Assembly: GCA_045598285.1 (NCBI GenBank)
Contig: JAZLLU010000034.1
Span: forward strand, 1 to 30,321
DNA length: 30,321 nucleotides
Origin: RGIG5612 sp045598285
GTDB taxonomy: Bacteria > Bacillota > Clostridia > Lachnospirales > Lachnospiraceae
Reading direction: 5' to 3'
Both the position numbers and the translations under genes were made by a program. Each line of letters begins with the position of its first letter. The first letter of the stretch is position 1. Below, in pieces: positions 13,039 to 22,446 of the stretch. The notes beneath the pieces are model-generated. The model was not told the DNA's origin and did no database searches. It saw nothing but the letters and a program-made list of their open reading frames with translations.

Positions 13039-15990
13039 GTGTTAATACATAAAGACGTGTTCAGAGAAATAAAGAAATCCATGGGACGGTTTGTGTCCCT
13101 TTTTCTTATTGTAGTCTTGGGCGTCGCTTTTTATTCGGGAATAAGATCATGTGAATCGGATATGCTTATTACGGCCGATAAATTTTATGATGAGACAAAC
13201 CTTATGGATCTTAGGGTTATTTCTACACTGGGTCTTACTGATAAAGATATTAGTGAAATCAAAAAAATTGATGAAGTTAAAGAAGCTATAGGAACTTATT
13301 CTACGGACATGCTTTGCAAGGTTAATGATACTCAACAAGCCGTTAAGGTTAAGGCAATTTCTGATGGAATGAATGAAATTGTATTAAAGTCAGGTATTAT
13401 GCCAGTTAATACAAATGAATGTCTCTTGGATCAGTTCTTTATGGAGATGTACGAGTTTAATATTGGAGATAAAATTACATTCTTTGCAGAGAACGAAGAT
13501 GACGTAAATAATTATCTATCAACTTCTGAGTTTGTAATCGTAGGTTCGTTTATTTCAAGTGAATATTTGTCGATGGATATGGGCACAACAACGATAGGAG
13601 CTGGTAAGCTTGATGGAATTATTGCTGTGCCAAAAGATGCTTTTAGCATGCAAGCATACACTGAAATTGATATAACGGTAAAGGATACAAAAGACCTTTT
13701 ATGTTATTCGGATGAATATGACGAAAAGGTTGATGTTGTAGAGAAAAAACTTAAAAAAATTTCTAAAGAAAGAGAAAACGATAGATACGATACACTTGTT
13801 GGAGATGCGAATAAAGAAATTAATGAAGGTCAAGAAGAGTTAGATAAAGAAAAAGCAAATATTTATTCACAACTTTATTCTGCGCAAAATTCATTAAATA
13901 CAACTAAGAGTGAAATTGATAGTTTAACGAGTGCTTATAATGAGTTACTTAGCGGGTTAGAAGAATTTGATGGAATTAATTTTGATAGAATAAGAAATGC
14001 TTCGCAAAGAGTTGCAGACATTATTCTTAATGGATTTATTAGTAGATTTATTCCGCAATACATAAAAAATGTTATTAGTAATATCAATAATAAAATTCAA
14101 AGTATAGCATTAACAATCGAAGAGGCTTTAGAGTTAAGAGGGTATGCTAGTGAGGTTTTCGGACCTTTAACTGATACGCTTTATCAAACGCTTGATTCAA
14201 TGCAAATGGAGATTAATTCTAAATGGGCCGAAGCTAACGAAGGATTTAATAGTGCTCAAGAAGAAATAGATAGTGCAAAAGAGGAAATTTCAAAAGTCGA
14301 AAAACCTACATGGTTTATTTTAGATAGATATTATCTTCAAGAATATTTATCTTATAAATCTGATACTAAAAGAATTGGAAATATTGGAAAAGTATTCCCA
14401 GTTGTATTCTTTATAGTTGCAGCGCTTGTTTGTCTTACGACTATGACTAGAATGGTTGATGAAGAACGTACTCAAATTGGCACATTAAAAGCATTAGGAT
14501 ATAGCAAAGGAACAATTATTAGCAAGTATATTATTTACGCTATGTTAGCTACCGTTTCAGGAAGTATAGTTGGCGCTATAGTGGGAAGCAAAACATTACC
14601 TTTGATAATTATTAATGTCTATAAGCTACTTTATCCGAACTTGCAAGGATTAGAGATGCCACTTAACCTAACTCATTGCCTAGTAGCTTCTTTAGCAGCA
14701 ATTATTTGTATATTGGCAGCCACGCTTTTTGCATGCTTAAAATCGCTGTTAGAGGTCCCTGCAAACCTTATGAGGCCAGTTGCTCCTAAACAGGCAAGAA
14801 AGCTTTTAATTGAGAGAATAGAGCCTTTATGGAGAAAAATTTCATTTACCTGGAAGTCGGCTTTAAGAAATTTTGTTAGATATAAAAAACGTTTGTTTAT
14901 GACATTGTTTGGCATTTGTGGATCCACGGCACTTTTGTTAGTTGGATTTGGACTAAAAGATGCCATTAATACGATTCTTTATGCGCAGTATGGAGATATA
15001 AATAAATATAACGAAGTTTTATATGTTGATGAAAATGCTTTAGAGGAAGATAAAGATTTACTTACACAAAAATTAAATTCTGATAATCGAGTTAAGGAAT
15101 TTACATATGTTTATCAAACTTCTGTTGATGCTGAAAGTAAAAACAGCAACGAAGTATTAAACTCGTATATATTTGTTCCAAAAAATACAAAGAGCTTAGA
15201 TAATTATATTGTTCTTCAAGACAGGGTTACAAAGGAACGAAAAAATCTTGATAATGAGAGCGTATTAATTTCTGAAAAGATGGCTAATCAATTGAACTTA
15301 AAAGAAGGTGATACGATTAGCTTTTCAGTAGGTCAGAAAAATAAACAAGAAGCTAAAGTTGGAGGTATTGTAGAAAATTATATTTATCACTATATATACA
15401 TGAGTCCATCGCTTTATGAGAAAATTTACGATAAAGCTCCTAAATATAACCAGATAGTTATATGTAACAACGAGGAAGTAACGTTAAATATAGAAAAATT
15501 TAGCGAAGAATACATGTCAATGGATGCAGTAGGCGGAATAATGGACATCGAAAGCATGAAGGATAAATTCTCAGATATGCTTAAGGGTCTAGATTCTATT
15601 ACGTTAGTTCTTATTATCTGTGCTGGTGCTTTGACGTTTGTTGTTTTATTCAACCTAAATAATATCAACATTGGAGAAAGAAGAAGAGAGCTAGCGACGC
15701 TTAAAGTTTTGGGATTTCATGATATTGAACTAAGTCAATATATTTATAGAGAGAATGTGCTTATAACGGCGATAGGAATTGCACTTGGAGTTGTGGCAGG
15801 AATATTCTTAAATAAGTTTGTGGTTACGACAGTTGAAGTAGATATTGTTATGTTTGGACGAGAAATTTTTGCAACGAGCTTTTTATACAGTATCCTAATT
15901 GCTATAGGATTTACGGTTATTGTAAATATAATAGTTCACTTCAAATTAAAGAAAATCGATATGGCTATGTCCCTTAAGAGTGTTGAATAA
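13039..15990 (+). CDS. FtsX-type ABC transporter permease with coiled-coil ectodomain
   Basis: A 983-residue permease. Helix 1 (about 15-37) anchors a large extracytoplasmic region holding a MacB-like periplasmic core (about 40-240) and coiled-coil segments (about 250-305 and 385-425, rich in Glu, Lys, Ser and Asn). The first FtsX domain (about 445-575) contains the family phrase RTQIGTLKALGYSKGTI. A further helix near 630 precedes a second extracellular domain (about 655-840), and a second FtsX domain closes the protein with RRRELATLKVLGFHDIEL. Two FtsX domains in one chain mean it works with a dimer of the upstream ATPase. GTG 13039 is the likely start, just after AGGATAAGG. Such proteins are common in Clostridia; the cargo is unknown, and no two-component system or peptide gene lies beside it. 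Confidence 0.88.
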   Translation: MLIHKDVFREIKKSMGRFVSLFLIVVLGVAFYSGIRSCESDMLITADKFYDETNLMDLRVISTLGLTDKDISEIKKIDEVKEAIGTYSTDMLCKVNDTQQAVKVKAISDGMNEIVLKSGIMPVNTNECLLDQFFMEMYEFNIGDKITFFAENEDDVNNYLSTSEFVIVGSFISSEYLSMDMGTTTIGAGKLDGIIAVPKDAFSMQAYTEIDITVKDTKDLLCYSDEYDEKVDVVEKKLKKISKERENDRYDTLVGDANKEINEGQEELDKEKANIYSQLYSAQNSLNTTKSEIDSLTSAYNELLSGLEEFDGINFDRIRNASQRVADIILNGFISRFIPQYIKNVISNINNKIQSIALTIEEALELRGYASEVFGPLTDTLYQTLDSMQMEINSKWAEANEGFNSAQEEIDSAKEEISKVEKPTWFILDRYYLQEYLSYKSDTKRIGNIGKVFPVVFFIVAALVCLTTMTRMVDEERTQIGTLKALGYSKGTIISKYIIYAMLATVSGSIVGAIVGSKTLPLIIINVYKLLYPNLQGLEMPLNLTHCLVASLAAIICILAATLFACLKSLLEVPANLMRPVAPKQARKLLIERIEPLWRKISFTWKSALRNFVRYKKRLFMTLFGICGSTALLLVGFGLKDAINTILYAQYGDINKYNEVLYVDENALEEDKDLLTQKLNSDNRVKEFTYVYQTSVDAESKNSNEVLNSYIFVPKNTKSLDNYIVLQDRVTKERKNLDNESVLISEKMANQLNLKEGDTISFSVGQKNKQEAKVGGIVENYIYHYIYMSPSLYEKIYDKAPKYNQIVICNNEEVTLNIEKFSEEYMSMDAVGGIMDIESMKDKFSDMLKGLDSITLVLIICAGALTFVVLFNLNNINIGERRRELATLKVLGFHDIELSQYIYRENVLITAIGIALGVVAGIFLNKFVVTTVEVDIVMFGREIFATSFLYSILIAIGFTVIVNIIVHFKLKKIDMAMSLKSVE

Positions 15991-16011
15991 AAGGGCAAAA
16001 AAATGTATAAT
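15983..16011 (+). promoter_or_regulatory. Promoter of the ftsK-priA gene cluster
   Basis: TTGAAT (15983-15988), exactly 17 bases, TATAAT (16006-16011). The -35 box overlaps the last codons of the permease gene. No strong terminator separates the ABC operon from ftsK, so read-through is also possible. Confidence 0.78.
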
Positions 16012-16065
16012 AAAATGGCAAAAAAGTGAGCTTTTTTAAGGCTTAATGCATAATTGGAGGAAACC

Positions 16066-18678
16066 TTGGCTCAAAGAAAAAAGGGTTCTAATGCTAACTC
16101 AAAAGCAAAAGAAGTAAAAACTGAATCTCGTGATAAAAGTACGATAGCAATAGTTATATCGATTGCTGTTGCTTTGTTACTTGAACTATGTCTTTTTGGC
16201 ATTTTAGGAAATGTCGGAAAAGGCATTGCTTTTGCTGAACTGGGACTTTTTGGAATTATGGCTTATGTATTTCCTCTTGCAGCAATCGCAGTTGTTCTTT
16301 ATCAACATTTTGCTAAGGAAAGTCCTAAGAAAAATATAATATGTGCCATTATTCTTTTTATATTCCTTTGTGCATTTATGCATTTAGTTTCTTTTCCGGA
16401 TATGGAAAGCGCTACTGTTGGAGACTACTTTGTAAGAGGTGCTAACGAAAAAATAGGTGGAGGAATATTTGGCGGACTTTTAAGTATAGGTCTTGTGCTT
16501 GTTATAAGTAAGGTTGGAGCTTATATAGTTGTTATTCTTGCTATTTTAGTTTGTATTTTCTTAATGTGTGGAAAAGCTGTTCTTAAAAATGTCAAACATT
16601 TTATTAGTAGAAATGAAGATTATGATGATGATGATGAAGAGCCAGATAAAAGAGTAATTCCACGCTCAAGACTTAGTGCTTTTCAACCAAGAAGAGAACT
16701 TCCAACAGTAGAAATAAATGATGATGAAGGAAGAACGATTAGAATTGTTAATGCGACTACACCACATAGGAGAAATAGAGCAGAAATTAGAAGAAGTGTT
16801 AATAAGGCAGCGCCTTATAGAGATGGAAACACTGAACTTTTAAGAGCTAATGCTACTAGAAAAGGGATTAATTCGAATCTTAGCATGACAAATAATAATG
16901 CATCTGGTGATGAGATGCATGAAATTACTAATGCGCATGTTGCTATAAATTCTTATGAAAATCAAGATCAAGAATTAAATAATGAGCCATTAAAGACTAT
17001 TGAAATAACAGATGTTCCTGATTTTAAGGACGAAAAGCCTAAGGCTATAAAACCACAAAGAGCAAAGGCTATTAAGTCACCTGTTGTTAGTGGAGTTGCT
17101 AATGCAACTGTTGGTGGGGCTACTACTAAAAAACAAACTACAAAACAGACGACACCAAAAACTCCTGTTAGAACAAAACCAAATGGAAGGTATCAGTATC
17201 CACCAATCGAACTTCTAACAAAAGGTCGTGGCAGAAGTGGAGGAATTTCAAAAAAAGAACTTGATAAAATGGCAGCAGACTTAGAAGAAATTTTAGCTGA
17301 GTTTGGTGTTAATGCTACTGTTATAGACAAACAAACAGGTCCTCAAGTTACTAGATTTGAACTTCAACCTGAATTAGGAACAAGAGTAAGTAAAATTACT
17401 TCTTTGGTAGATGACCTTAAACTTAATTTGGCTGTTCCTGAAATTCGTATTGAAGCTCCAATCCCAGGAAGAGCTGCAATAGGTATTGAAATTCCTAATC
17501 CTAGTGGTCAAAGCGTTTTAATTAGAGACTTAATAGAATCTAATGAATTAAAAAGAGAAGAATCAAAAATTGCTATCGCAGCTGGCGTTGATGTAAGTGG
17601 AAATGTTGTTGTTGCAGATATCGATAAGATGCCTCACGTTTTAATTGCTGGTACTACAGGTTCTGGTAAATCTGTATTTACAAAATCAATTATCATGACA
17701 ATTCTTTATAGGGCAAAACCAGAAGAAGTTGGATTGATTATCATAGATCCTAAAAAAGTTGAGTTTAATGACTTTAGTGGCGTTCCTCATATGATGAAGG
17801 ACGTTGTAACAGATGCTGGGCAAGCGGTTAGCACTCTTAGATGGGCTGTTAATGAAATGCAAAATAGATATCAAAGAATGCAGCTTTCAGGCGTTAACGA
17901 TATTAAGAGTTACAACGCATATTTCGATGCAGGCAAAATTAATCCAGAAGAAGAAAATCCTAGAAGGATGCAACAAATAGTTATTGTTATCGACGAGCTT
18001 GCAGACCTTATGATATCAGCATCAAAAGAAGTTGAAAACTTAATCGTTAGACTTGCACAATTAGCTCGTGCCGCTGGTATGCACTTAGTTATTGCAACGC
18101 AAAGACCTTCGGCCCAAGTTGTAACAGGTTTAATTAAGGCAAACGTGCCTTCTAAAGTTGCACTAAGAGTTGCTTCAAAACTTGAGTCCAGAATTATTTT
18201 AGATATGGCAGGTGCTGAAGAACTTTTAGGTCATGGTGATATGTTGTTCTTCCCGAACGGATTTACAAAACCTGTTCGCGCTCAAGGCGCTATGATTACA
18301 GAGCAAGAAGTTAAGAAGGTTACAAAGTTCTTAAAAGAAAATAAAGTTGATGATATTTATGCCACAGAAGCAGAAGAAATCCAAAAATACATTAACAACG
18401 CTTCTGATGGTCAGACAAGCTTTGGCTCAAGTGATGAAGGCAGTGCCGATAAGCTTGATGAATATATTTTTGAGGCAGGAAAAATTTGTATTGAAGCAGG
18501 CAAGGCATCTTCTTCTATGCTTCAAAGACGTTTTAGCATTGGATTTAATAGAGCGGCAAGAATAATTGATCAGCTTTGTGACTTAGGCGTTGTAGGACCT
18601 GCTAACGGAGCAAAACCTAGAGAAATATTAGTAGACTCTTACGAATTCGAAATGATGCTCCAATCAAAAGATGAATAA
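16066..18678 (+). CDS. ftsK: DNA translocase FtsK/SpoIIIE
   Basis: An 870-residue septal DNA pump that moves chromosomal DNA through the closing septum. The N-terminus holds about four membrane helices (first near 25-48, then 57-79, 88-107 and a hydrophobic block about 130-172). A long low-complexity linker follows, rich in Asn, Lys and Thr (about 190-370). The motor has Walker A GTTGSGKSVF (about 530-539), Walker B IVIDELADLM (near 640) and the RLAQLARAAGMHLVIATQRP segment. The C-terminal winged-helix gamma domain (about 790-865, ASSSMLQRRFSIGFNRAARII) reads DNA polarity sequences. I choose TTG 16066, five bases after GGAGG; an in-frame TTG at 16054 lies upstream of that site. The four-helix N-terminus fits SpoIIIE-type proteins, but sporulation cannot be inferred from it. 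It overlaps priA by 8 bases. Confidence 0.94.
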   Translation: MAQRKKGSNANSKAKEVKTESRDKSTIAIVISIAVALLLELCLFGILGNVGKGIAFAELGLFGIMAYVFPLAAIAVVLYQHFAKESPKKNIICAIILFIFLCAFMHLVSFPDMESATVGDYFVRGANEKIGGGIFGGLLSIGLVLVISKVGAYIVVILAILVCIFLMCGKAVLKNVKHFISRNEDYDDDDEEPDKRVIPRSRLSAFQPRRELPTVEINDDEGRTIRIVNATTPHRRNRAEIRRSVNKAAPYRDGNTELLRANATRKGINSNLSMTNNNASGDEMHEITNAHVAINSYENQDQELNNEPLKTIEITDVPDFKDEKPKAIKPQRAKAIKSPVVSGVANATVGGATTKKQTTKQTTPKTPVRTKPNGRYQYPPIELLTKGRGRSGGISKKELDKMAADLEEILAEFGVNATVIDKQTGPQVTRFELQPELGTRVSKITSLVDDLKLNLAVPEIRIEAPIPGRAAIGIEIPNPSGQSVLIRDLIESNELKREESKIAIAAGVDVSGNVVVADIDKMPHVLIAGTTGSGKSVFTKSIIMTILYRAKPEEVGLIIIDPKKVEFNDFSGVPHMMKDVVTDAGQAVSTLRWAVNEMQNRYQRMQLSGVNDIKSYNAYFDAGKINPEEENPRRMQQIVIVIDELADLMISASKEVENLIVRLAQLARAAGMHLVIATQRPSAQVVTGLIKANVPSKVALRVASKLESRIILDMAGAEELLGHGDMLFFPNGFTKPVRAQGAMITEQEVKKVTKFLKENKVDDIYATEAEEIQKYINNASDGQTSFGSSDEGSADKLDEYIFEAGKICIEAGKASSSMLQRRFSIGFNRAARIIDQLCDLGVVGPANGAKPREILVDSYEFEMMLQSKDE

Positions 18679-20932
18679 ATTCGCAGATATTATTGTTGAT
18701 ATTTCCCATGAAAAAGTGGATAGACCTTTTGAATATATTATTCCAAAGGAACTTTTTGATACTGTAAAAGTTGGAAGTTTAGTTAATATCCCTTTTGGAA
18801 AAGGAAATAAATTAATTAAAGGTTTCGTCTTAAATATAAAAGATAAATCTAATTTTGATGAGAGCAAACTTAAAGCGATTGAAAGCATTTTGCCTAAGAG
18901 CACTTCTATTGAAGGTGATATGATTGCTTTAGCAAATTTTATTAGGACTAATTATGGCTCTACTATGAACCAAGCACTTAAGACGGTTATGCCAGTTAAA
19001 CAAAGCGCTAAACCTATTGTAGAAAAATTTATTTCTCTTACATGTTCCGAAAAACAAGCTAGAGAGGCGATAGAACTTTTTTCTAAAGGAAAGAAAAGTC
19101 CTGCAAAGATTAGACTTCTTTTAGAACTTGTTAATGAAAAAGTACTTCCTTATGAAATCGTAAAAGATAAATTAAATATTTCGTCGCCAACACTTAAGTC
19201 TTTAGAAAAAGATGGATTAATAAAAATCGATTTCAAGGAAAATTTAAGAGATGCTTTCAAGATTAAAGAGAAGCAAGAATATACAATTAACTTAAATAGT
19301 GCACAGCAAAAGATTGCTGATGATATATGGAATAGATATAAAAACAATGATCTTAAAACTTCGCTTATTAGAGGGGTTACGGGTTCAGGAAAAACTGAGG
19401 TTTATATAGATCTTATTGATAGAGTTATTAAAGAGAAAAGGCAAGCAATTGTTTTAATTCCAGAAATTTCGTTAACATACCAAACAGTAATTAGGTTTTA
19501 TAAAAAATTTGGTGATAGGATTTCTGTAATAAATTCAAAACTTACAAATGCCGAAAAACATGACCAATTCGAAAAAGCAAAAAATGGTCAGGTTGATATC
19601 ATTATAGGGCCTCGTTCAGCACTTTTTAGCCCGTTTCCTAATTTAGGAATAATTATTATTGATGAGGAACATGAAGGGACTTATAAAAACGAAAATGTTC
19701 CAAGATATATTTCAAGGGAAGTTGCGATTGAAAGAGCAAAGCAAAATAATGCATTTGTTGTTTTAGGTAGTGCAACACCTTCAGTAGAAAGCTATTTTAA
19801 GGCGCAAAAAGGAGACTACCATTTATACGAACTTGACAAAAGAGCCGTGGGAGCAAGTTTGCCAGAGGTGCAAATTGTTGACTTAAGAGAAGAACTGGCA
19901 AATGGAAATCGTTCTATTTTAAGTAAAAAGCTACAAGAACTTATTGCTGATAGACTAGAGAAAAAAGAACAAAGTATTTTGTTTATTAATAGACGTGGGT
20001 ATTCTAGTTTTGTTTCATGTAGAAGTTGTGGAACGGCTGTTACGTGTCCGCATTGTGATGTCTCATTGAAGTTTCACAAAAATGGCAAACTTATGTGTCA
20101 TTATTGTGGATATGAAATCCCAATGTTAAAGGCTTGCCCGGAATGTGGTTCAAAATATATTGGTACTTTTGGCACAGGAACGCAAAAGGTTGAAGAAGAA
20201 ATTAATAAACTTTTTCCGGAAGCTAAAACACTTCGAATGGATTTCGACACAACAAGACAAAAAGATTCACATGAAAAAATCCTTTCAGCTTTTGGAAATG
20301 GTGAGGCCGATATCTTGATTGGAACACAGATGATTGTAAAGGGACATGATTTTGCTAATGTTACTTTGGTAGGAATTATTGCGGCTGATCTTTCACTTTA
20401 TTCGGGAGATTATATTAGTGCTGAAAGAACATTCCAACTCTTAACGCAAGCAGCGGGAAGAGCAGGAAGAGGCGCTAAGAAGGGCGAAGTTATAATTCAA
20501 ACTTATTCACCGGATAATTATGCTGTAAAATTAGGTGCAAGCCAAGACTATAACGGATTTTATGATTTTGAGATGGCTTATAGAAAGATGTTAGGTTACC
20601 CACCTGTTATGAATATGCTAGGCATTTTGCTTGCATGTGAAGATGAAAATTTATTAAACAAAAAATGCAATGAAATAAATTTTGTTGTCGAAGATAAAAT
20701 AAAAGCAAAAAAGGCTGCAAATATAAATACAAACGATGTAATGAAAATTGGGCCAAGTCAGGCACCAATAGCAAAAATACAAGACAAATATAGGAAAATT
20801 ATTTATATTAAATCTAAAATATATAAAGATTTAATTGATATAAAAGATTCGGTGGAAAATTACATGAACGAAAATCCACAAAAAGAATTAACGGTTACTT
20901 TTGATTTTTCAATGAGTAGCCATGATTTATAA
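18671..20932 (+). CDS. priA: Primosomal protein N' (replication restart helicase PriA)
   Basis: A 753-residue superfamily 2 helicase that recognises stalled or repaired forks and reloads the replicative helicase. The N-terminal DNA-binding domain (about 1-105) precedes Walker A GVTGSGKT (235-242), the DEEH box (331-334), LGSATPS (365-371) and a zinc-binding insertion with eight cysteines in four pairs (C450/C453, C459/C462, C476/C479, C489/C492). Motifs V and VI appear as GTQMIVKGHDF and QAAGRAGRG. Length is usual. The ATG at 18671 lies inside the ftsK coding end, so translation is probably coupled. Next comes def, as in many Firmicutes. Confidence 0.95.
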   Translation: MNKFADIIVDISHEKVDRPFEYIIPKELFDTVKVGSLVNIPFGKGNKLIKGFVLNIKDKSNFDESKLKAIESILPKSTSIEGDMIALANFIRTNYGSTMNQALKTVMPVKQSAKPIVEKFISLTCSEKQAREAIELFSKGKKSPAKIRLLLELVNEKVLPYEIVKDKLNISSPTLKSLEKDGLIKIDFKENLRDAFKIKEKQEYTINLNSAQQKIADDIWNRYKNNDLKTSLIRGVTGSGKTEVYIDLIDRVIKEKRQAIVLIPEISLTYQTVIRFYKKFGDRISVINSKLTNAEKHDQFEKAKNGQVDIIIGPRSALFSPFPNLGIIIIDEEHEGTYKNENVPRYISREVAIERAKQNNAFVVLGSATPSVESYFKAQKGDYHLYELDKRAVGASLPEVQIVDLREELANGNRSILSKKLQELIADRLEKKEQSILFINRRGYSSFVSCRSCGTAVTCPHCDVSLKFHKNGKLMCHYCGYEIPMLKACPECGSKYIGTFGTGTQKVEEEINKLFPEAKTLRMDFDTTRQKDSHEKILSAFGNGEADILIGTQMIVKGHDFANVTLVGIIAADLSLYSGDYISAERTFQLLTQAAGRAGRGAKKGEVIIQTYSPDNYAVKLGASQDYNGFYDFEMAYRKMLGYPPVMNMLGILLACEDENLLNKKCNEINFVVEDKIKAKKAANINTNDVMKIGPSQAPIAKIQDKYRKIIYIKSKIYKDLIDIKDSVENYMNENPQKELTVTFDFSMSSHDL

Positions 20933-20946
20933 ACTAGGAGATTATT

Positions 20947-21501
20947 ATGGCAATTAGAAATGTTAGAACTGATGGCGATGAGATTTTAAGAAAGAAATCT
21001 AAAATTGTTAAGGAAATTACGCCTAGAACTAAAGAACTTATCGATGACTTGATTGAGAATGTTCATGAATATAATGGCGTTGGTTTAGCAGCAGTGCAAG
21101 TAGGTGTACTAAAACGCATTTGTGTTGTTTGCGTTGAGGATTATCCTGAATTAGATGAGGAAGGTAATGAGATTCCTAGTGACCCACTTGAGCATTCAAA
21201 TGGTGAAGAAATAATAATTATTAATCCAACGGTTACACCGATTGGTAATGAAACTCAAACAGGCCAGGAAGGTTGCCTTTCTGTTCCAAATAAATTTGGG
21301 CAGGTTACAAGACCTAATCATGTTAAACTTCAAGCTTTTGATAGAGACTTAAAACCTTTCGAGATGGAAGCTAAGGGACTTTTAGCAAGAGCTATTTGTC
21401 ATGAGTGTGACCATATGGATGGCATTTTGTATACCGACTTAGTTGAGGGCGAGTTGTATGAAAATATTCCAGAAGATGACGTTGAAGAAAATGAGGAATA
21501 A
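20947..21501 (+). CDS. def: Peptide deformylase
   Basis: A 184-residue metalloenzyme that removes the formyl group from the initiator methionine of nascent proteins. Its three motifs are present: GVGLAA (44-49), EGCLS with metal ligand C110 (108-112), and HECDH (152-156) with two histidine ligands and the catalytic glutamate. An acidic insertion (about 64-90) lies between motifs 1 and 2, longer than in the short enteric enzymes. The acidic tail EDDVEENEE is unusual but harmless. The gene starts 14 bases after priA behind AGGAG (20936-20940). Its partner fmt follows after 3 bases, the usual pair for opposite steps of N-formylmethionine use. Confidence 0.96.
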   Translation: MAIRNVRTDGDEILRKKSKIVKEITPRTKELIDDLIENVHEYNGVGLAAVQVGVLKRICVVCVEDYPELDEEGNEIPSDPLEHSNGEEIIIINPTVTPIGNETQTGQEGCLSVPNKFGQVTRPNHVKLQAFDRDLKPFEMEAKGLLARAICHECDHMDGILYTDLVEGELYENIPEDDVEENEE

Positions 21502-21504
21502 TTT

Positions 21505-22446
21505 ATGAAAATTATTTTTATTGGAACGCCTAGCATTGCGATTCCATCATTGAAAATATTAGCTGATTCAAAGCACGAAATTGTAAGTGTTATTACTCAG
21601 CCTGACAAAGTTTCTGGGAGAGGAAGATTGCTTAATGTTTCGCCTGTAAAAGAAGAAGCATTAAAACTTGGACTTGATGTTTTTCAGCCTGAAAAAATAA
21701 GTGATGAAGCTACTATAAAGCAAATTAAAGAGTTGGGTGCGGACTTGCTTGTTGTTGTAGCTTATGCGCAAAAGATTCCAAATGAGTTGTTGGAGTATAA
21801 AGGTGGGTGTATAAACCTTCATCCATCACTTCTTCCAAAATATAGAGGGGCTAATCCTATTAGAATGCCTATCTTAAACGGTGATAAAGTAACGGGTGTT
21901 ACGATTATGCAAATGACAAAAAAATTAGACTCGGGTGATATCTTAGCGCAAGAAGAAATAGAAATTGGAAATAAAGAAACGGCTATTAGCCTTGAACCTA
22001 AATTGTCCCAGTTAGGCGCAAAGATGATTTTGGAAGTTGTTGATGGAATAGAAAGTGGTCAGGCAGTAAGGACAAAACAAAATGAAGAAGAGAGTACATA
22101 CGTTTCTGAACTTGCGAAACATGATGGGCAAATAGATTTTAATAACAGCGCAAGTTTTATTGAAAGACAAATAAGAGCTATGAATCCTTGGCCAAGTGCA
22201 TTTACTTTTTTAGATGGAAAGACTTTCAAGATTTGGGATGGGGATGTTTATGACGAAAAAGATTTCGATATACAAGGTCTTGAAAATGGATGTGTAGCTT
22301 TTGCCGATAAGAAAGAAGTTTTCGTTAAATGTAAAGAGGGACTACTAAAACTTAATGAAGTTCAACTTGAAGGCAAAAAGAGAATGAATATCGAAGAATT
22401 TCTTAGAGGAAAGAAAATAGATAGAGGATTTGTTTTTGGCAGATAA
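21505..22446 (+). CDS. fmt: Methionyl-tRNA formyltransferase
   Basis: A 313-residue enzyme that formylates initiator Met-tRNA using 10-formyl-THF. The Rossmann-like N-terminal domain carries the catalytic triad N104, H106 (NLHPSLLPKYRGANPI) and D142 (LDSGDIL). The loop GRGRLLNVSPVK (about 38-49), specific to Fmt among formyltransferases, is present. The C-terminal tRNA-binding barrel starts near 205 and ends in LRGKKIDRGFVFGR. Its folate cofactor ties it loosely to the folate genes earlier in the window. The stop codon overlaps the start of rsmB, indicating coupled translation. Confidence 0.96.
   Translation: MKIIFIGTPSIAIPSLKILADSKHEIVSVITQPDKVSGRGRLLNVSPVKEEALKLGLDVFQPEKISDEATIKQIKELGADLLVVVAYAQKIPNELLEYKGGCINLHPSLLPKYRGANPIRMPILNGDKVTGVTIMQMTKKLDSGDILAQEEIEIGNKETAISLEPKLSQLGAKMILEVVDGIESGQAVRTKQNEEESTYVSELAKHDGQIDFNNSASFIERQIRAMNPWPSAFTFLDGKTFKIWDGDVYDEKDFDIQGLENGCVAFADKKEVFVKCKEGLLKLNEVQLEGKKRMNIEEFLRGKKIDRGFVFGR

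Noticed and set aside
16020..16037. AAAAAAG/CTTTTTT hairpin as a terminator before ftsK
   Set aside because: It lies downstream of the predicted ftsK promoter and the stem is nearly all A-T, so termination would be weak and would silence ftsK.
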